Below are positions 63,261 through 64,000 of a DNA stretch of 64,000 nucleotides, one piece after another. The translations under genes and the position numbers were made by a program. Numbering within the stretch: the first letter of the stretch is position 1; each line of letters opens with the position of its first letter. The notes beneath the pieces were generated by a model. It was not told where the DNA came from. It made no database searches and worked only from the letters and a program-made list of their open reading frames with translations. Source of the stretch: Butyrivibrio sp. M55 (GTDB taxonomy: Bacteria; Bacillota; Clostridia; Lachnospirales; Lachnospiraceae); NCBI RefSeq assembly GCF_900116865.1, contig NZ_FPCD01000007.1, positions 1-64,000 on the forward strand. Reading direction: 5' to 3'.

Positions 63261-64000
63261 ATGTCTAACTTTTTTACTTATGCAGAACGTATCTCTCTCC
63301 GGAAGTTCCTAGGAGAAGGTCTCACCTTTAAAGAAATAGCCAAAACCTTAGGTAAGGATCCATCAACTATATCAAGAGAAGTCCGTAAACATATGTCTGA
63401 GGTAGCAACAGGAAGACCAGGATATCCGTATAATTCTTGCAAGCATCGTAAGAATTGTAGGGTGAAAAACTTGTGCCCTAGCAATGAGTGTACGCACAGA
63501 TCAGTTAATCGCTGTAGGCTTTGCGCGAGTTGCAGCAGTCACTGTTCTGAATTTCTCGAGGAAATTTGTACCAGCAGGTTGAAGGCTCCATATGTGTGTA
63601 ATGGTTGTGGACAGATCAGCAAATGTACGCTTTTAAAGAACATTTACGATGCCGAGCATGCCCAATACAAAGCTCATGATGTGATCACTCAAGCTCGCTC
63701 CGGTCTATGTACATCAGAAGATGAAATAGCCCATTTGAATGCCATTGTGAGCCCTCTTGTTAAACATGGTCAAGCACTTCATCAGATTTATATTTCCCAT
63801 CAGGATGAGATCATGTGTAGCGAAAAAACACTGTACAACTATCTTGAAGCAAACACTTCTCAGTCAGTCATTGATGTCTTCGATGATCTCCAGGATAAAC
63901 TTGGAATTGAAATTTTCCAACGCATATTTCCTGTAATTCTTACTGATAACGGCAGCGAATTTTCAAATCCTGTAGCCATTGAGTGTGATAGGGAAACAGG
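63261..64000 (+). CDS. IS30-family transposase, partial at window edge
   Basis: An open frame of 246 codons reaching the window end. An N-terminal HTH (GLTFKEIAKTLGKDPSTISREVRKH, split as FKEIAKTLGKDPSTISREV) and a Cys-rich zinc region precede the DDE domain. Text reads SEKTLYNYL directly joined to EANTSQSVIDVF at about 63843-63850, then FPVILTDNGSEFSNPVAIE with the second catalytic Asp. The usual ~80 residues between, including the first catalytic Asp, seem missing, so the enzyme is probably inactive. GGAGG precedes ATG 63261. Confidence 0.85.
   Translation, partial: MSNFFTYAERISLRKFLGEGLTFKEIAKTLGKDPSTISREVRKHMSEVATGRPGYPYNSCKHRKNCRVKNLCPSNECTHRSVNRCRLCASCSSHCSEFLEEICTSRLKAPYVCNGCGQISKCTLLKNIYDAEHAQYKAHDVITQARSGLCTSEDEIAHLNAIVSPLVKHGQALHQIYISHQDEIMCSEKTLYNYLEANTSQSVIDVFDDLQDKLGIEIFQRIFPVILTDNGSEFSNPVAIECDRET

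Noticed and set aside
1-64000. CRISPR array
   Set aside because: No set of regularly spaced direct repeats was found; the only dense repeats are the coding repeats of the DUF6465 gene.

Overview
This 64 kb window is low-GC Firmicutes chromosome. The best guess is a Lachnospiraceae member close to Butyrivibrio. The inference rests on gene content: MecA, SpoVG, DUF951, a GlgC/GlgD pair, phosphoketolase, a one-chain pyruvate:ferredoxin oxidoreductase, a DnaD/DnaC primosome pair, and DUF6465, DUF4867 and DUF402 proteins. Many genes are preceded by extended -10 promoters of the form TGnTATnnT. No 16S rRNA gene is present to confirm the assignment.

Layout. 1-3300: tRNA-Glu, tRNA-Cys, an S1-domain protein, Sir2, DUF951 and the rpsF-ssb-rpsR operon. 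3370-7090: a BcrA-type ABC exporter with a LytTR response regulator and a GHKL histidine kinase. 7150-14800: an accessory operon of seven overlapping genes. A promoter, a cyclic di-GMP (GEMM-I) riboswitch and an intrinsic terminator precede a HEPN-like/pseudokinase protein, a Hanks-type kinase, a 61-aa protein, a 1041-aa UPF1-like SF1 helicase, an unknown protein, a zinc-ribbon membrane protein and a second membrane protein. This is the best candidate for an undescribed system: a second-messenger-gated kinase/helicase module that resembles conflict or stress-signalling cassettes. 14800-21500: DUF4867, a HAD phosphatase, small membrane proteins, a headless XRE-regulator remnant, an MBOAT/SGNH acylation pair and an M48 protease. 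21500-32670: phosphoketolase, gdpP-rplI-dnaB, a 2[4Fe-4S] ferredoxin and nifJ, with elaborate non-coding structures between them. 32700-44100: MecA, a gene-free stretch with a candidate structured RNA, a GH18 protein, a tsaC-type gene, rpiB-upp-dCMP deaminase, a SleB-type hydrolase, DUF402, a degenerate C39-like protein and a secreted nuclease. 44100-50720: mostly minus strand, with a LUD protein, divergent PRPP synthetase, DnaC, DnaD and MurC, and a cluster of DnaA boxes before dnaD. 50900-63000: glgC-glgD, spoVG, pth-mfd, MATE, aminotransferase, PAP2 and a Lys/Ala/Thr-rich DUF6465 protein. 63261-64000: an IS30-family transposase that runs off the edge and appears to have an internal deletion.

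Themes. Central carbon metabolism (phosphoketolase, pyruvate oxidoreductase plus ferredoxin, glycogen synthesis) sits among replication genes (SSB, DnaB, DnaC, DnaD, Mfd). Two nucleotide second messengers are implied: c-di-GMP through the riboswitch and c-di-AMP through GdpP. Several leaders show the same plan of promoter, structured RNA and intrinsic terminator ahead of the gene or at a distance from it.
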